DNA of 8,028 nucleotides from CAZQXD01 sp964597315 (GTDB lineage: Bacteria > Pseudomonadota > Gammaproteobacteria > Competibacterales > Competibacteraceae). Under the pieces are notes generated by a model. It saw nothing but the letters and a program-made list of their open reading frames with translations, had not been told where the DNA came from and searched no databases. Both the position numbers and the translations under genes were made by a program. Positions 6,280 to 8,028 of the stretch are shown piece by piece. Every line of letters starts with the position of its first letter. Position 1 is the first letter of the stretch. Where the stretch lies: contig CAZQXD010000111.1 of the NCBI GenBank assembly GCA_964597315.1, positions 1 to 8,028 on the forward strand, in the 5' to 3' direction.

Positions 6280-8028
6280 ACACCGATACCGACATCGCCA
6301 TCGTCGCCATGGCCTGCCGCTTCCCCGGCGCTGCGAACCCGGACGCTTTCTGGGCCAATCTGCGGGACGGGGTGGAATCCATCCACGTGTTCAGCGCCGA
6401 CGAGCTACGGGCCGCCGGGGTGGACCCGACCACCTTGGACGATCCCCACTATGTGCGGGCCAATCCCCTATTGGAGGGGGTGGAGAACTTCGACGCCGGG
6501 CTGTTCGGCTTCAGCCCCGGAGAGGCGGAATTGCTGGACCCCCAGCAGCGGCTGTTTCTGGAGTGCGCCTGGGAGGCCCTGGAGAGCGCCGGCCATGATC
6601 CCCGGGCCTGTCCGGGAACGGTGGGGGTGTACGCCGGAGCCGGTTTCCCCAGCTATCTGCTCAATAATGTCTACCCCAACCGGGAGCGCATGGAGAGCCT
6701 AGCCGGGTTTCAGGCCATGCTGGCCAACGACAAGGATTTTCTGGCCACCCGGGTGGCCTATAAGCTGAACCTCACCGGCCCGGCCGTGACCGTGCAGACC
6801 GCCTGCTCCACCGCCCTGGTGGCGGTGCATTTGGCGGCCCAGGCCCTGCTGGGGGGGGAGTGCGACGCCGCCCTGGCCGGGGGCGCGGCGGTGCGCCTAC
6901 CCCAGACTGTTGGCTATTGGCATCAGGACGGCATGATCGTCTCCCCGGACGGTCATTGTCGGCCCTTCGACGCCGCCGCCCAAGGCACGGTAGGGGGCAA
7001 TGGGGTGGGGGTGGTGCTGCTCAAGCGCCTGGCCGAGGCCCTGGCCGACGGGGACCCGGTGCTGGCGGTGCTGAAGGGTACGGCTATCAATAACGACGGC
7101 GCCCGCAAGGCCGGTTATACCGCCCCCGCCGAGGACGGCCAGCGGGGGGTGATCGCCGAAGCCCTGGCGGTGGCCGGGGTGGCCCCGGAGTCCATCGGCT
7201 ATGTGGAGGCCCACGGCACCGGCACGGCCCTAGGGGACCCTATCGAAGTGGCGGCTCTGAACCGGGCTTTCGGCTCTGCTGGCGGTCCCGGAAGCTGCCT
7301 GCTGGGATCGGTGAAGGGCAATATCGGCCATCTAGACGCCGCCGCTGGGGTGGCCGGGCTGATCAAGGCTGTTCTGGCCCTGGGCCAGGGCTGGATTCCG
7401 CCTACCCCTCATTTCCGCCAGCCCAATCCCGAGATTCCCTTCGCCGCCGGGCCGTTCCGGGTCAGCGCCCAAGGGGAAACCTTCCCCGGCCAGCCGCGGC
7501 GGGCGGGGGTCAGTTCCTTCGGCATGGGCGGCACCAATGCCCACGGGGTGCTGGAACAAGCCCCGGAACGGTCCCCCTCCGGCCCTGGCCGAGCCTGGCA
7601 ACTGCTGCCCCTGACGGCCCGTGACCCGGCCGCCCTGGACGCCCTGGCCCAGCGCCTGGCCGGACATGTGCGCGCCCACCCGGACACGAATCTGGCGGAT
7701 ATGGCCTATACCCTGGCCTTAGGTCGGACCCCCTTCGGCCAACGCCGGGCGCTGGTTTGCCGGGATGGAGCCGAGGCCCTGGCCGCCCTGGAGTCCGGGG
7801 CCGGTCTTCGGGGAACCGCCGGGGATGGCGAACCCGCCGTGGCCTTTCTATTCTCCGGCCAGGGCAGCCAGCACCCGGGCATGGCCGCCGGGCTGTACCG
7901 GGACGAGCCGCGCTTTCGGGCCGAACTGGACCGCTGCGCCCAAGGGCTATTGCCCCATCTGGGCCAGGATTTGCGCCCCCTGCTGCTGGAGGGCCGGGAA
8001 CTGACCCGCACCGACCTGGCCCAGCCGG
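6276..8028 (+). CDS. Type I modular PKS, 5' part: KS-AT (AT cut by right edge)
   Basis: The first 584 codons of a modular polyketide synthase are present, with no stop before the window ends. Translation probably starts at TTG 6276, which overlaps the TGA of the NRPS gene. The protein opens with six residues and then the ketosynthase (about 6-428): DIAIVAMACRFPG, LDPQQRLFLECAWEALE, active-site Cys177 in QTACSTALVAVH, His313 in EAHGTGT, His352 in GNIGHLDAAAG, and GTNAHGVLE. The Cys-His spacings (136 and 175) are normal, so it should be active. TACSTALV and SPDGHCRPFDAAAQGTVGG are features of the hybrid ketosynthase group that accepts peptidyl chains from an NRPS. A KS-AT linker follows (about 430-520), then the acyltransferase start with FLFSGQGSQHPGM (GQGSQ at 528-532). 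The AT active-site GHSxG and specificity motifs lie beyond the window, so the extender unit is unknown. Reductive domains and the ACP are also out of view. Confidence 0.95.
   Translation, partial: MNTDTDIAIVAMACRFPGAANPDAFWANLRDGVESIHVFSADELRAAGVDPTTLDDPHYVRANPLLEGVENFDAGLFGFSPGEAELLDPQQRLFLECAWEALESAGHDPRACPGTVGVYAGAGFPSYLLNNVYPNRERMESLAGFQAMLANDKDFLATRVAYKLNLTGPAVTVQTACSTALVAVHLAAQALLGGECDAALAGGAAVRLPQTVGYWHQDGMIVSPDGHCRPFDAAAQGTVGGNGVGVVLLKRLAEALADGDPVLAVLKGTAINNDGARKAGYTAPAEDGQRGVIAEALAVAGVAPESIGYVEAHGTGTALGDPIEVAALNRAFGSAGGPGSCLLGSVKGNIGHLDAAAGVAGLIKAVLALGQGWIPPTPHFRQPNPEIPFAAGPFRVSAQGETFPGQPRRAGVSSFGMGGTNAHGVLEQAPERSPSGPGRAWQLLPLTARDPAALDALAQRLAGHVRAHPDTNLADMAYTLALGRTPFGQRRALVCRDGAEALAALESGAGLRGTAGDGEPAVAFLFSGQGSQHPGMAAGLYRDEPRFRAELDRCAQGLLPHLGQDLRPLLLEGRELTRTDLAQP

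Noticed and set aside
6309..6311. ATG as the PKS start
   Set aside because: It would remove DIAIVA, the first conserved strand of the ketosynthase, and has no ribosome binding site as good as the one before TTG 6276.

Overview
The window is an internal slice of a hybrid non-ribosomal peptide synthetase / polyketide synthase (NRPS/PKS) cluster. All genes lie on the + strand, are packed head to tail, and have almost no non-coding DNA between them. The base composition is very GC-rich (about 70 % by eye), with CTG, GCC, GGC and ACC codons dominating. The host is therefore a high-GC bacterium. The domain subfamilies (interrupted adenylation domain with N-methyltransferase, serine adenylation domain, hybrid-type ketosynthase) resemble, from memory, those described in cyanobacterial NRPS/PKS systems, although the codon use is that of a high-GC genome. 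A high-GC proteobacterium is a reasonable guess, but the window has no housekeeping gene or rRNA to prove it.

Layout. (1) Bases 1-3080: the 3' part of an NRPS gene, open at the left edge. It encodes the end of an adenylation (A) domain interrupted by an S-adenosylmethionine-dependent N-methyltransferase (nMT), the returning A9-A10 part, a peptidyl carrier protein (PCP, GGDS type), a terminal epimerization (E) domain, and a short C-terminal docking tail. (2) Bases 3088-6279: a complete one-module NRPS, C-A-PCP, 1063 residues. The condensation domain is of the type that follows E domains (DCL), and the A domain reads out a specificity code D-V-W-H-I-S-L-V-D-K, a serine code. (3) Bases 6276-8028: the start of a type I modular PKS, beginning at a TTG codon that overlaps the NRPS stop (TTGA). 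It has an intact hybrid-type ketosynthase (C177, H313, H352), the KS-AT linker and the first part of an acyltransferase, cut by the right edge.

How the parts work together (inference from domain order). The upstream module activates an amino acid that cannot be read because its specificity pocket lies outside the window. It N-methylates that residue and epimerizes it. The D-configured, N-methylated aminoacyl or peptidyl chain is passed to the DCL condensation domain of the second protein and joined to L-serine. The seryl thioester is then handed in trans to the PKS ketosynthase and extended by one polyketide unit. The expected fragment is -(N-Me-D-Xaa)-Ser-(C2 or substituted C2 unit)-, a statine-like, serine-derived beta-keto or beta-hydroxy acid if a ketoreductase follows. 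Domain classes are standard; I could not match the combination to a known product from the sequence alone.

No promoter, terminator, RNA gene, CRISPR array, insertion sequence or attachment site was found. The only non-coding bases are the seven between the first two genes. Small in-frame tandem repeats occur in two inter-domain linkers.
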